From positions 1,430,001 through 1,494,000 of the forward strand of contig JABXYP010000001.1 in the NCBI GenBank assembly GCA_024701455.1: a stretch of DNA of 64,000 nucleotides. The letters run 5' to 3'. Positions 8,431 through 17,692 of this stretch are shown piece after piece; positions within the stretch are counted from its first letter, which is position 1; each line of letters starts with the position of its first letter. The notes under the pieces were generated by a model that was not told the origin of the DNA, made no database searches, and worked only from the letters and a program-made list of their open reading frames with translations. A program made the translations under genes and the position numbers. This stretch comes from Bacillus sp. A301a_S52. Lineage in GTDB: Bacteria; Bacillota; Bacilli; Bacillales; Salisediminibacteriaceae.

Positions 8431-9621
8431 TTACCGTAACAGCTTCTTTGACAATGGGTATACACCAATACTTTGTATAACGAGCGACAATAGTAATGCT
8501 GCAAAGGTGAGGGAAATGATTAAATCTGTTTCAGTGCCACTTCCGGCTTCTTTTACTGATAGAATCATAAAGACAGAAACAGCCCCTTTAATTCCTGACC
8601 AGCTTAATATGGTAGCAGTTTTCCATCCTATTTTACGGCGCCAGCTAGAGAAAAATTGTGTAGTGGTAATGATAAGGAAGCATCGTATCCCGATTGAAAC
8701 GGTAAAAATTAAAATACCAAGTACCCAATAGTTAAATGATAAATAATCTGCTGCTACTAGTCCAATAAGTAAAAATAGGATAGATAATACGGAAACTTCA
8801 ACAATACGCCAAAAATTATCGAGAGCGTCTCGGAAGTGCTCTTCTTTAATTAAGCGACCAAATTCAAAGGACAGCATCATACCGGCAGACACAGTGGCTA
8901 ATACTCCTGAAAAACCCATATATTCTGCTACATTAAAGGTGCCATAAGCGACGACAATACTTAACATGACTTGGTAGTCGCGTTCATGTGTGAGATGAAT
9001 GGCTTTACTAAATAGCCAGCCGCCCAAAAAGCCGATAGCAGTTCCTCCAAAAGAGACATATGCAAACTCCCAAAGAACTTGAGTAAATGAAAGAGCACTA
9101 TTTTCGAGAAAAATACTTAAAATAACAGTGAACAGCACAATACTTGTCCCATCATTAATTAAGGATTCACCTTCAAGAACATTGGCAACCAGTGGTTCTC
9201 GTGAAGATTGCTGCAAGATAGCTGTAACAGAAACAGGATCTGTGGGGGTGAGCATAGTTGCAATTAACAGAGCTCCGATAAATGACAAGGACGTGAATAG
9301 TCCCGCTAATGCAAAAATTGCCGCTCCTAACATTAAGACAGTGATGACAATACCGATCGTGGCAAGGAAGCTAATAAGCCCACCATGCTGCTTGAAAGCA
9401 TCGATTGGAAATTGATAAGCTGAGGTAAACAATAATCCAGGTAAGAGCACATGATAGATAATATTTGGTGTGACCTCAACTTGAGAGAAGTATGGGACGA
9501 AAAATAGTCCAATACCAACTACCGTTAAAATTGCTGGAACGGGGAAATTTTCTTTTTTCTTATCGATGGTGAAAATAATATAACCGATGAATAGTAGCAT
9601 TATAATAGGTGTCAGTACCAC
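8431..9621 (-). CDS. CPA1-family Na+/H+ antiporter (NhaP-like)
   Basis: Membrane protein of 396 residues with about twelve hydrophobic segments. The CPA1 motifs TDPVSV (residues 127-132) and GESLINDGTSIVLF (from 151, with the Asn-Asp ion-binding pair at 156-157) are intact. It ends soon after the last helix, without the long cytoplasmic tail of NhaK/YvgP-type proteins. It should exchange cytoplasmic sodium or another cation for external protons. The start is a GTG preceded by AGGAGGTC. It is single, convergent with the adenine deaminase operon. Confidence 0.88.
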   Translation of the reverse strand: MVLTPIIMLLFIGYIIFTIDKKKENFPVPAILTVVGIGLFFVPYFSQVEVTPNIIYHVLLPGLLFTSAYQFPIDAFKQHGGLISFLATIGIVITVLMLGAAIFALAGLFTSLSFIGALLIATMLTPTDPVSVTAILQQSSREPLVANVLEGESLINDGTSIVLFTVILSIFLENSALSFTQVLWEFAYVSFGGTAIGFLGGWLFSKAIHLTHERDYQVMLSIVVAYGTFNVAEYMGFSGVLATVSAGMMLSFEFGRLIKEEHFRDALDNFWRIVEVSVLSILFLLIGLVAADYLSFNYWVLGILIFTVSIGIRCFLIITTTQFFSSWRRKIGWKTATILSWSGIKGAVSVFMILSVKEAGSGTETDLIISLTFAALLLSLVIQSIGVYPLSKKLLR

Positions 9622-9712
9622 AATGATGACCTCCTATGAGACGTTCTGATTTGTAGAAGTGAAAAGGAATATCGTGAGAGACTAGGCGTTTCCTATGGTC
9701 AGTTGCCCTGTA

Positions 9713-10243
9713 TTATAAAAACTTACTCATAAGGATAGTGTTATAGTAATGACCATCCGATAGTAATTTATCATCTTTAAGTACACCTTCCACGACAAAC
9801 CCTTTATTTTCATATAATTTTAGTGCTTTTTCATTTTTTTCAAGCACTTGCAGCGTCATTTTCTTTAATTGCTGACTTTTAGCCCAACGAATAGACTCTA
9901 GTAAAAGGTTTTTCCCTATTTCATACCCCCAATATGATTTTAAAACACATACACCGAACGTTACGCGATGAGAAAGTCGTTTTAAATGGTTTCCTTCACA
10001 TCTAGAAAAGCCGAGGATTTTTCCGTTCATTTCAGCTACTAAAAATAGATGATTATTTGTCGCTTTATCTTGACGTATACGCTCTTTAAATCCAGCTTCA
10101 TCTAAATAATCTTCTCCTTGTTCTCTATCTAGATAGTCAGTTTCACCATCGATTTGCCATCTTACGTGAGATAATTCAAGGGCATCTTGCTCGTTTGCAG
10201 GCCGTATTTCATAACTTAACCCATCTTTCTTGTTGTATTTCAT
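9713..10243 (-). CDS. GNAT family N-acetyltransferase
   Basis: 176 residues. The start at 10243 follows ACGGAGGTAG; a longer frame to 10291 has no such site. The GNAT fold is recognisable from YEIRPANEQDALEL at the N-terminus, the acetyl-CoA-binding region around YWGYEIGKNLLLESIRWA, and the C-terminal ALKLYENKGFVVEGVLKD, which matches the ribosomal-protein/spermidine acetyltransferase subgroup. The acceptor substrate cannot be deduced. Confidence 0.85.
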   Translation of the reverse strand: MKYNKKDGLSYEIRPANEQDALELSHVRWQIDGETDYLDREQGEDYLDEAGFKERIRQDKATNNHLFLVAEMNGKILGFSRCEGNHLKRLSHRVTFGVCVLKSYWGYEIGKNLLLESIRWAKSQQLKKMTLQVLEKNEKALKLYENKGFVVEGVLKDDKLLSDGHYYNTILMSKFL

Positions 10244-10456
10244 TCTATTACTACCTCCGTTCTGTGCATGATACAAAATGTCTACCCCCATTATTTTATA
10301 ATAAGAAGTGTAAATAAGGATTAAATTCCGTAAATTATAAAAAAATATGGATTAGTTCACTCGTTCATTTTCTGTTCATATTCATTTGATAAGCTTTTTT
10401 TAGTTACAAATAAGATGAATTATTGAAGTAAGATCTCTATTTGGAGGCGAATAGTA

Positions 10457-11131
10457 ATGGATGATAAAGTGACTATATGGAAAAATTTTTTGCTCCCGTA
10501 TAAATTTGCACTAGATGAACTCAAAACAAAAGTCAATATTATGGTCGAAGAAACGAAATACATGAGAGAAGAAAGTTTAATTGAGCATGTGAAAACGCGA
10601 TTGAAAACCCCTAAAAGTATGATTGATAAGCTTCACCGTAAAGGATTGAGACCAACGATAAACAATGCAAAAAATAATTTATTTGACGTTGCAGGGATGA
10701 GAATTGTCACACCTTTTAAATCCGATGTGTACCACTTATACAACCTGATTACAAAGCGGACAGATTTAACAATCATTGAGGTGAAGGACTACATACGCTT
10801 CCCTAAACCTAATGGCTATCAAAGTCTTCATCTTATTGTTCAAGTGCCGATAACATTATCGCACGGTATAGAAAATGTCTATGTAGAAGTACAAATTAGA
10901 ACGTTAGCGATGGATTTTTGGGCAAGCCTTGAACATAAAATTTACTACAAATACAATGAAAAGATTCCGAAGCACCTTGAGAAAGGGTTAAAGGAAGCAG
11001 CTGATACAGTCAAAGAGATGGATGATAAAATGAAAGTTATTTATGATCAGGTAAAACACTCGGATGAAGATCACACTAAGAAAGTGATCCCGATGTATTT
11101 CCATGACGATGGAGGAGGCGTAAACCGATGA
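10457..11131 (+). CDS. sasA: small alarmone (p)ppGpp synthetase, YwaC/RelP type
   Basis: Single-domain RelA-type synthetase of 224 residues, with no hydrolase or regulatory domains. Conserved blocks are FDVAGMRI (76-83), KDYIRFPKPNGYQSLHL (110-126) and the EVQIRTLAMDFWASLEHK segment from 144. YKFALD near the N-terminus and the AMDFWASLEHKIYYK stretch match B. subtilis YwaC (SasA) more closely than YjbM (SasB). It should make ppGpp or pppGpp from GDP or GTP and ATP. The C-terminal tail after residue 205 is unlike YwaC. A 35-codon ORF overlaps its stop codon. Confidence 0.9.
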   Translation: MDDKVTIWKNFLLPYKFALDELKTKVNIMVEETKYMREESLIEHVKTRLKTPKSMIDKLHRKGLRPTINNAKNNLFDVAGMRIVTPFKSDVYHLYNLITKRTDLTIIEVKDYIRFPKPNGYQSLHLIVQVPITLSHGIENVYVEVQIRTLAMDFWASLEHKIYYKYNEKIPKHLEKGLKEAADTVKEMDDKMKVIYDQVKHSDEDHTKKVIPMYFHDDGGGVNR

Positions 11132-11235
11132 CAAAGATGCCTACACGTAAATCTGCTTATGAAATCAAACACAAACTGGAGAAATTAGGTGTTAAAATTA
11201 CATTATGTGCAAGGCCAAAAAAAAATATCAGCTAA
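11128..11235 (+). CDS. 35-residue basic peptide translationally coupled to the alarmone synthetase
   Basis: The ATG overlaps the synthetase stop in an ATGA junction and has an excellent GGAGGAGG site at 11111-11118. The product is strongly basic (MTKMPTRKSAYEIKH at the start, CARPKKNIS at the end). No signal peptide or membrane segment is visible. A terminator-like hairpin follows. I do not recognise a family. The coupling and ribosome binding site support translation, but coding status rests on these alone. Confidence 0.5.
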   Translation: MTKMPTRKSAYEIKHKLEKLGVKITLCARPKKNIS

Positions 11236-11255
11236 CTAGCTGTTTATTATATTGA

Positions 11256-11304
11256 AAGGGAAAGCTTATGGGATAGCGTCATTTAGTCTCATGAGCTTTT
11301 CCTT
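11256..11304 (+). terminator. terminator after the alarmone synthetase unit
   Basis: AAGGGAAAGCTTATGGGA pairs with TCTCATGAGCTTTTCCTT across a short loop. The following sequence is T-poor, so it may act as a transcript-stabilising hairpin. Confidence 0.5.
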
Positions 11305-11355
11305 ATGCTAAAGTAAGCTTAAGGAGTACATGTCGGACAGGGGAGGTGGCAGATT

Positions 11356-12054
11356 ATGAAAGAAAGGCTTCACGTACTTATTGTTGAAGATGACCCGTAT
11401 ATATCGGATCTATTAGAATTGTATCTTATACAGGAAGGTTTTGAGGTCTCGATCGCCGTAAATGGGGAAGAAGGATGGGAAAAATACTATGATGAACAAC
11501 CAGATTTCGTTATTTTAGATATTATGCTTCCAAAAATGGATGGATGGGAAGTATGTAAGGAAATTAGGCGAGATGAGCGCCAAACTCCTATTTTAATGTT
11601 GACTGGAAAAGGAGAAAGCTACGATAAGATTAAAGGTCTAGACATGGGTGCTGATGATTATGTGGTTAAGCCGTTTGAACCGAAAGAAATTATTGCGCGA
11701 ATGCAAGCGATTCTAAGGCGATCGCATCCGAATAACCAAGAACGAAAGCCACTTCAGTTTGAAAAATTGGACATTGATATTCAACAACATCAGTTATGGC
11801 GGGGAGAGGACTCTCTTTTTTTACCACCTAAGGAATTGGAATTATTATATTTTCTTGCTACAGAAAAAAATCAAGTCTTCACTCGTCAGCAGTTAGTAGA
11901 TAGAATATGGGGGTTCGATTATGAAGGTGACGTTAGAACAATAGATGTGCATATTAAACGGATTCGAGAAAAAATTGGTGATGAATGGCCGCATTGGAAG
12001 TTAAAAACGATACGTGGTGTCGGCTATAAATTTGAGGTGAATGATCGTGTTTAA
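11356..12054 (+). CDS. OmpR/PhoB-family response regulator
   Basis: 232 residues. The receiver domain has the acidic pair Glu-Asp-Asp at 11-13, phospho-acceptor Asp55 (FVILDIMLP) and the conserved Lys in YVVKPFEP. The C-terminal winged-helix domain has the RTIDVHIKRIREKIG recognition helix and RGVGYKF wing. The start follows GGGGAGGTGG. It overlaps the sensor kinase gene, so the two are one unit. The target genes are unknown; the downstream phospholipase-D-like gene is a candidate. Confidence 0.93.
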   Translation: MKERLHVLIVEDDPYISDLLELYLIQEGFEVSIAVNGEEGWEKYYDEQPDFVILDIMLPKMDGWEVCKEIRRDERQTPILMLTGKGESYDKIKGLDMGADDYVVKPFEPKEIIARMQAILRRSHPNNQERKPLQFEKLDIDIQQHQLWRGEDSLFLPPKELELLYFLATEKNQVFTRQQLVDRIWGFDYEGDVRTIDVHIKRIREKIGDEWPHWKLKTIRGVGYKFEVNDRV

Positions 12055-13438
12055 AAATAAAAGCATGTTTAGAAAATTATTCTCCTCCCATTTAATTATT
12101 CTTCTTATATCCTTTGTCGTGTTTGCGGTGTTATTAAATTCACTTATTCATAATGAAATGACGGCAAGGTACTCTCGGACGTTTGACCATCAGAAAGATC
12201 GGCTCATCGAGCATTTTTTAAAGGCGACAGAACAAGGTTGGAATGAAGAGACGTTGCAAACGTCGCTTGAAATGAGTATGAATCAAGAAAATAGACAAAT
12301 TCTTCTCTTTAATCAGGAAGGTGCCCCCGTTTATAACACTGGCTTCTTAGAAGGTATAGGCTTTTCCAGGGAAGATTTAAAACATGTATTGGCTGAAGGT
12401 AGCGTTAATAAGCGAATACAAGGGAAAGGCACCCAAGTCATTTACATGATTGCCGAGCCGCTAAGTATACCTACGGCTGATGTTGAAGAGTATGTGATGG
12501 TCATGCTCTTCCATGAGTTCGATAATGAATCGAGCCAAATTGTCTGGATTAGCTGTTTAACAGCAGGATTTACAATTTTAATTACAGCACTCATGATTTT
12601 TTTCGTTTCAAGAAGAATAACAGCTCCATTGACGAATATGAGAAATGTGGCTATGCAGTATGCAAAAGGTGATTTCTCGGCTCGTATTCATGTTGAAAGC
12701 AAGGATGAGATCGGACAGCTAGCGCAAACATTTAATTATATGGCGAAAGAACTTGGAAGTCTCGATCAATTAAGGAAAGAATTCGTTGCTAACGTATCCC
12801 ATGATTTGAGGTCACCATTAACTTCTATAAGAGGATTTTTAGGTGCGATGATGGATGGAACGATTCCGAAAGAAAAGCATCAGCACTATTTAACAATCAT
12901 GCGTCATGAAACAGATCGGCTTATGAAATTAGTGAATGACCTTCTTGATCAGACCAGTCTTGAGGCAGGAAATTGGAAGCTTGATCGCAAGCGGTATAAC
13001 TTGACAGAACAGCTACGTACCATGCTGGCGAAAATGGAGCCGACAGCTTCAAAACATGGGATTGATATGGCATTGAACACAGAAGAGGATATTTATATCT
13101 TTGCAGATGAAGATAGAATGGCTCAAGTATGGGGGAACTTACTGCAAAATGCGCTACAAAACTCTGAGAGCAGCACTACTATTCAATTAGAAGTTAACAA
13201 GCATGGCAATAATGTGGATGTAAACGTATGTGATGAAGGCGTAGGGATGACGGAAGAAGAATTGTCCCACGTGTGGGAAAGATTCTATAAAACAGATAAA
13301 GCCCGTTCCAAAAAAACAGGAACAGGTATTGGATTATCTATTGTAAAACAAATTGTCGACTTACACGGTGCTTCTATTAGTGTTACGAGTAAAAAGGGTC
13401 ATGGGACTACATTCAAAGTAACATTACCTAAACAGTGA
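12047..13438 (+). CDS. membrane sensor histidine kinase with HAMP domain
   Basis: About 463 residues. A membrane helix near 12-34, an extracytoplasmic sensor segment of roughly 130 residues, a second helix near 166-188 and a HAMP linker are followed by the HisKA box FVANVSHDLRSPLTS (phospho-His about 252) and a HATPase domain with NLLQNALQNS, CDEGVGMT and GTGIGLSIVKQ. The GTG at 12047 fits the GAGGTGA site better than the ATG at 12041. Overlaps the regulator stop. The sensed signal is unknown. Confidence 0.9.
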   Translation: MFKNKSMFRKLFSSHLIILLISFVVFAVLLNSLIHNEMTARYSRTFDHQKDRLIEHFLKATEQGWNEETLQTSLEMSMNQENRQILLFNQEGAPVYNTGFLEGIGFSREDLKHVLAEGSVNKRIQGKGTQVIYMIAEPLSIPTADVEEYVMVMLFHEFDNESSQIVWISCLTAGFTILITALMIFFVSRRITAPLTNMRNVAMQYAKGDFSARIHVESKDEIGQLAQTFNYMAKELGSLDQLRKEFVANVSHDLRSPLTSIRGFLGAMMDGTIPKEKHQHYLTIMRHETDRLMKLVNDLLDQTSLEAGNWKLDRKRYNLTEQLRTMLAKMEPTASKHGIDMALNTEEDIYIFADEDRMAQVWGNLLQNALQNSESSTTIQLEVNKHGNNVDVNVCDEGVGMTEEELSHVWERFYKTDKARSKKTGTGIGLSIVKQIVDLHGASISVTSKKGHGTTFKVTLPKQ

Positions 13439-13463
13439 TAAAATCTTCGGTGGAGTGAGAGCT

Positions 13464-14867
13464 ATGAAAAATATGTATTGGAAGAACGTAAAAAGAAGTT
13501 TTTTTCTATACATTATGTTCTCACTTTTAACCGGGAGCTTTTTGTTTCACTTCCTTCCTTCTTATCCACATGCTGAAAATGAGGAAATGACGGGCAAAAT
13601 GCTCATGGATGGGGAGAAGGTAGTTATTATAGAAGATAATGAGCAAGCTGGCTTCGTACGTTTAGATTTGTTAAAAAAAGCAGAAGAGCGTTTAGCTATT
13701 ACCTATCATACCTTTCATGCAGGTGTTTGGACCGATGCTTTTATGGCTGCTGTCTTCGAAGCTGCGGATAGAGGAGTTCACGTTGAGATTTTATTTGATG
13801 GGATGTTACATAACATGAGAGGTGATTTAAGGGTCATTCCTTATATGTTATCCGCCCATCCTAACATTACGCTAAAGTATTATGAACCCTTTAATCCACT
13901 TCGGCCTTATACTTGGCATAATCGTATGCACGATAAGTTATTAATTGTAGATGACCACTATGTCATGACAGGCGGACGTAATATAGGGGATAAGTATTTT
14001 AAGTCAGATTTAGATGGTGCAGTCTATGATAGGGATATCATATTGATTAAGGAGGAAACAACTCCAGACGGTCAGATATCTGCCATTACGGAGATGCGTC
14101 AGTATTTTGACGAACTTTTTAATCATTCTTTTTCATATGAACCGACTTTTGCCACTTCGCTCTATCGAGAGAGAGCGGCAACTGAGAAAAAGGCCATGTT
14201 ACATGAAGCGCATGAAACATTTGGAAAGATTGTTCATCTTAACGTGTGTGGGTGGGAGGAAGAGGCTATCCAAGTGAAAGGGATTCAAATTTGGCACAAT
14301 CCTATTGAGCGAATGAACCACTCACCTGTGATTTGGGAAAATCTCATGAGCCTCATAAAAGACGCAGAAGAATCTGTTTTAATTCAAAGTCCATACATTA
14401 TCCCTACTGAGGTTATGATGTCTCCATTCCAACAGAAGATGACAGATACTGTGCAGTTAAATGTCCTGACTAATTCCAAAAAAGCCTCACCAAATTTATT
14501 GGCGTATTCTGGATATGGTAGATATCGTGAAAATTTAGCTGAAAATGGGGTGGCCTTATATGAATATGCAGGAGATGGGTCTATCCATGGTAAAACATTT
14601 ATAATCGATTCTTATTATAGTGTTATAGGCTCATTTAATGTGGATCCACGAAGCACATTTTTAAATACAGAAACAGTTATCGTCGTAGAGGGAGAGGAGT
14701 TTGCTACCGCTTTAGAGGTTAATATTGCTGACTTGCAGGAGGATACACGTTTTGTAACTCATAATAACATCCAAGAAGTCGATGAAAATGAAGGCGTCAG
14801 TTTTTTTAAACGTGCTGCCCTTCATCTACTTGCACCTTTCGTTCCTTTGATTGAAAATTTACTTTGA
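13464..14867 (+). CDS. phospholipase D/cardiolipin synthase-like protein
   Basis: 467 residues with an N-terminal hydrophobic segment that may be a membrane anchor or signal peptide. Both HKD motifs of the phospholipase D superfamily are present: HDKLLIVDDHYVMTGGRNIG in the first half and HGKTFIIDSYYSVIGSFN in the second, so the active site can form. The arrangement resembles cardiolipin synthases and related transphosphatidylases, without their two N-terminal helices. It begins 25 bases after the kinase stop with its own GGTGGAG site, so it may share regulation with the two-component pair. Substrate is not deducible. Confidence 0.82.
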   Translation: MKNMYWKNVKRSFFLYIMFSLLTGSFLFHFLPSYPHAENEEMTGKMLMDGEKVVIIEDNEQAGFVRLDLLKKAEERLAITYHTFHAGVWTDAFMAAVFEAADRGVHVEILFDGMLHNMRGDLRVIPYMLSAHPNITLKYYEPFNPLRPYTWHNRMHDKLLIVDDHYVMTGGRNIGDKYFKSDLDGAVYDRDIILIKEETTPDGQISAITEMRQYFDELFNHSFSYEPTFATSLYRERAATEKKAMLHEAHETFGKIVHLNVCGWEEEAIQVKGIQIWHNPIERMNHSPVIWENLMSLIKDAEESVLIQSPYIIPTEVMMSPFQQKMTDTVQLNVLTNSKKASPNLLAYSGYGRYRENLAENGVALYEYAGDGSIHGKTFIIDSYYSVIGSFNVDPRSTFLNTETVIVVEGEEFATALEVNIADLQEDTRFVTHNNIQEVDENEGVSFFKRAALHLLAPFVPLIENLL

Positions 14868-14872
14868 GCTTT

Positions 14873-15024
14873 TTAGATGACCGTCCGAAAAATTCCTAGC
14901 TCAAAATAGAGAGGAGAGCGACTCTCTATAGGCAGGAGATAATGGACGTTAATGTGCTGGTTCACACAACGACCCAATCAGTGGGTGAAGAATGAAAATT
15001 CCACTGATTGCGTTGTTTTATTAA
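14873..15024 (+). repeat. repeat A, copy 2 (full length)
   Basis: Contains the first hairpin (CTCAAAATAGAGAGGAGAG core), the spacer, the second hairpin formed by CAATCAGTGG and CCACTGATTG, and the TTGTTTTATTAA right end. It fills the convergent gap between the phospholipase-like gene and the formate/nitrite transporter gene. Confidence 0.8.
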
Positions 15025-15041
15025 TAGGTTAATCTCGTAAT

Positions 15042-15824
15042 CTACTTATCTGATAGAAATGGCTTATTTATATAGTAATAGACACCTGCCATTAATACAC
15101 TTCCACCGATTATATTTCCAAGTGTAACAGGCACCAGGTTGTATATCATCCCTTGAATGCTAACAGCATCAGGCGGGTTTAACACAAATGCGATGGCAAA
15201 GGTACACATATTTGCAATGCTATGTTCGTAGCCGGAGATGAAGAAGCAAAAAACAAATAGTACCATTGTTATTATTTTAGCCATATCCTCTTTCATGGAC
15301 ATTGGCAAAAAGAACGCTAAGCAAATGAGCCAGTTACAAAGGATCGCGCGAAAAAAAAGCTCCATTGTCGGGTCGGTCATTTTCTTTTCAACAACGCTTA
15401 AAAGAAAGGCGTTTACATCAGGACTATTAAATAACCCGGTTGTAAAAATTAAAAAAGCGAAAAAGACAGCTCCGATAATATTTCCTAAGTACGTATATGT
15501 CCACAGGGTTAATACTCGAGACCACTTCATTTTTCCTCTTAAAGCCGTATAAGTAAAGTAAAACGTATTACCAGTAAATAAATCACCACCACCGTATGCA
15601 ATTAAAATAATGGCACTCCCAAAGGTGATAGCGGCCATAGGATAAGTCCAAGGTGGCGCTTCTGTATAGAAAAAACTCCCCGTTTTAAAGGCTACAATGA
15701 CGCCAAATCCAATAAACATACTGGCAAGAATAGCACGAAGTAAATAGCGTGAGATACCACTTTTAAATATTTTTTCTTTTTTTAATGCTAACTGCTCCAC
15801 TTTTTCTAATGAGGTGATTTCCAT
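15042..15824 (-). CDS. formate/nitrite transporter family protein
   Basis: Six-helix pentameric channel of 260 residues. The start at 15824 (MEITSLEKVEQ) follows GAAGGATC; the longer upstream frame to 15989 has no ribosome binding site and no family similarity. Family features include the GGGDLFTGNTFYF stretch, YLGNIIGAV, NWLICLA, SGYEHSIANM and VTLGNIIGGSVLMAG. The length and sequence style resemble the B. subtilis putative nitrite carrier YwcJ. Which anion it carries cannot be decided, and no nitrite or formate enzyme gene is adjacent. Confidence 0.87.
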   Translation of the reverse strand: MEITSLEKVEQLALKKEKIFKSGISRYLLRAILASMFIGFGVIVAFKTGSFFYTEAPPWTYPMAAITFGSAIILIAYGGGDLFTGNTFYFTYTALRGKMKWSRVLTLWTYTYLGNIIGAVFFAFLIFTTGLFNSPDVNAFLLSVVEKKMTDPTMELFFRAILCNWLICLAFFLPMSMKEDMAKIITMVLFVFCFFISGYEHSIANMCTFAIAFVLNPPDAVSIQGMIYNLVPVTLGNIIGGSVLMAGVYYYINKPFLSDK

Positions 15825-16441
15825 AGGTGTGATCCTTCTTTCTAACAATATAATTCGTGTCACGAAATAATTTTGTAAAGCAAATTGAAAAAACCTGCAG
15901 CACGTGTTAACTTGCAAACCGTACAGGTTATTAGAGGTGATAACTAACTTTCTTAATAGGAAGCAAAGGTATTGGTCATCTAACACCAATCAAACAAAGG
16001 CTCAAATGAAAGGGGTGCATACCTATTTTGTGAATTGTTGAACAAAATTCAACCAAATAATTAATGGAGTTAATGGAATAAATTCTATCAATAATTATTA
16101 GAGAGTGCAAGGTATTTTTGAAAGTAAATTAATTACATAGTGAAAAAGTATTGATATGAAAGGGTTTTCTTTGTTTCCATCTATGAAAAACAGATAATCT
16201 AAGGGGACTATAACAGTATTTAGTTCCAAGTTTCCAAATGAAAGAGCTAGGACAATGTGATTGCCTAGCTCCTCTTTCTATACGTTTTACAGGGGCGAAC
16301 GGATCTATTATAAAATGTGAGCAGTTGTTAAGGTAAGGTTTACAGAGTTGGGCGTTATACGCTCAATGACTGCAAAGTTGCTACTTCAAATGAGGAGACG
16401 AAGGGAACTTATCATTATCACTAAGTTAAATCTAGTGGATA
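15825..16441. other. 617-bp intergenic region with a hairpin
   Basis: AT-rich, with no supported gene. It should contain the promoter of the leftward formate/nitrite transporter gene. A hairpin at 16241-16277 (AAAGAGCTAGG with CCTAGCTCCTCTTT) may terminate transcripts from the reverse-strand gene at 16442. No repeat A copy is present. Nothing else was recognised. Confidence 0.5.
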
Positions 16442-17230
16442 TTACCGAGGGAAACGAAGACTGGCCAAGTCTTTAATCCGTTGTTCCTTTAAGAAGTTGG
16501 TATATTTCTTCTTTGTCGATTTTAACAATTTGTCTCGATTTGTCTGATGAGTCATTGATAGGCTTTTAAGTTGTTCATTCATCTTTTGCTCATTTTGCAC
16601 CATTTGTTGAAAGAAGACACGATGATTTTGAGACATATCTTCCCATAATTTTTCATTCTTCATGGCGCTTATCCAATTTTTTAGCACGTGTATATGTTTT
16701 GCTGTCTCTTTCATTATCTCATAATTGTAGAGGTCAAGCTCAGCAATCGTCGTTATCGCCATGTCGAGATGAGCTTGTGATAACGGTTTGGACTCTTGGC
16801 GCAATTTAGCTAATTCTCCGAAAAAATGAGCGTATACGTGCTTAAACTGAGTTTGTTTGTGAAATAACGTGGTGAGAAAAGCATGTCCTTCCTGCAGAAC
16901 AGGATTTTCCACATTACTAGAAAGAGAGAGGGGGTGTTCAAAATAGGTTGAGTCAATGGTCGCTCTTCTATTACCCGTTGTATGTATTTCATTCATAAGC
17001 CGGTAAAATTGAAATAAAGGTTGATGAGCTTCCCGTGCAGAGGTAGGATGCTCTTCTCGTTTTTTCGGGGAGAGGATTGCTGTCCCTTGGAGCTTATTAA
17101 ATTTAATATAATTCACCATAAAATAATGTATGCCGTCAATTTCCCACGGAAGTGCATTAATGGAGATTTTCTCAAATAGTTTCTTATAGCGTCTAGCACG
17201 TGTCCTTACTTTATGGACTTCTTTTTCCAT
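16442..17230 (-). CDS. hypothetical helical cytoplasmic protein
   Basis: 262 residues with a good GGAGG site before the ATG. It opens with a very basic segment (MEKEVHKVRTRARRYKK) and ends with a charged Lys-rich helix (DKLLKSTKKKYTNFLKEQRI). Predicted mostly alpha-helical, with no signal peptide or membrane helix. I do not recognise a family and the flanks do not suggest a role. Codon use looks ordinary for the window. Confidence 0.7.
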   Translation of the reverse strand: MEKEVHKVRTRARRYKKLFEKISINALPWEIDGIHYFMVNYIKFNKLQGTAILSPKKREEHPTSAREAHQPLFQFYRLMNEIHTTGNRRATIDSTYFEHPLSLSSNVENPVLQEGHAFLTTLFHKQTQFKHVYAHFFGELAKLRQESKPLSQAHLDMAITTIAELDLYNYEIMKETAKHIHVLKNWISAMKNEKLWEDMSQNHRVFFQQMVQNEQKMNEQLKSLSMTHQTNRDKLLKSTKKKYTNFLKEQRIKDLASLRFPR

Positions 17231-17271
17231 GATGATTAGCCTCCTGGTATTTTTAAGTGAAAAAAATGTAT

Positions 17272-17424
17272 TTTATCGTAAGGTCCGTAAACTTTCCGAC
17301 TCAAAATAGAGAGGAGAGGTAACTCAATTTAGGCGGAAGACAACGGACGATAATGTCTGATTCACTCAACTTCCAATCAGTGGGGAAGAACGAAAACGTT
17401 CACTGATTATGCACATTGCTTTAT
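17272..17424 (+). repeat. repeat A, copy 3
   Basis: Full-length copy. The first hairpin pairs TTCCG with CGGAA and GTCCGT with ACGGAC; the second uses CAATCAGTGG and CACTGATT. Placed tandemly with copy 4 in the gap between the reverse-strand hypothetical gene and the AraC regulator. Confidence 0.8.
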
Positions 17425-17436
17425 GATATAAATTAT

Positions 17437-17586
17437 TTTATCACAGATATCCCTCTGTAAAACTCTTGCTTCAAAATAGACTCTATTTAGGTGGGAAATA
17501 ACGGACACTGTTGTTCTGATTCACTCAACAATCAGTCAGTAGGAGAAGAATGAGCACTCCCACTGGTTGAAGGTTCGTTTTATAAT
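17437..17586 (+). repeat. repeat A, copy 4
   Basis: Begins with the clear left end TTTATCACAGATA and ends AAGGTTCGTTTTATAA. The inner loop of the first hairpin is deleted (CAAAATAGACTCTATTTAGG). The second hairpin is weakened (CAGTAGGAG with CTCCCACTGG). Together with copy 3 it fills most of the 460-base gap. Confidence 0.8.
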
Positions 17587-17692
17587 AAAAAATGAAGGAC
17601 ACGTATAGTTTCTTAAAGACTGTCAACAAACAGACGGGATTTTCCCTGATTAAAAGGTTATTCAAAGCTCCAAGTAAAGAGGTGATTCAGTA

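Noticed and set aside
8387..8731. 114-codon forward ORF
   Set aside because: It is antisense to the C-terminus of the antiporter gene, which has clear family motifs.
15825..15989. N-terminal extension of the formate/nitrite transporter
   Set aside because: The extra 55 residues have no family similarity, and a good ribosome binding site precedes the internal ATG at 15824.
17272..17586. CRISPR-like tandem repeat
   Set aside because: Only two copies of a dispersed repeat lie side by side, with unequal length and no spacer array or cas genes.
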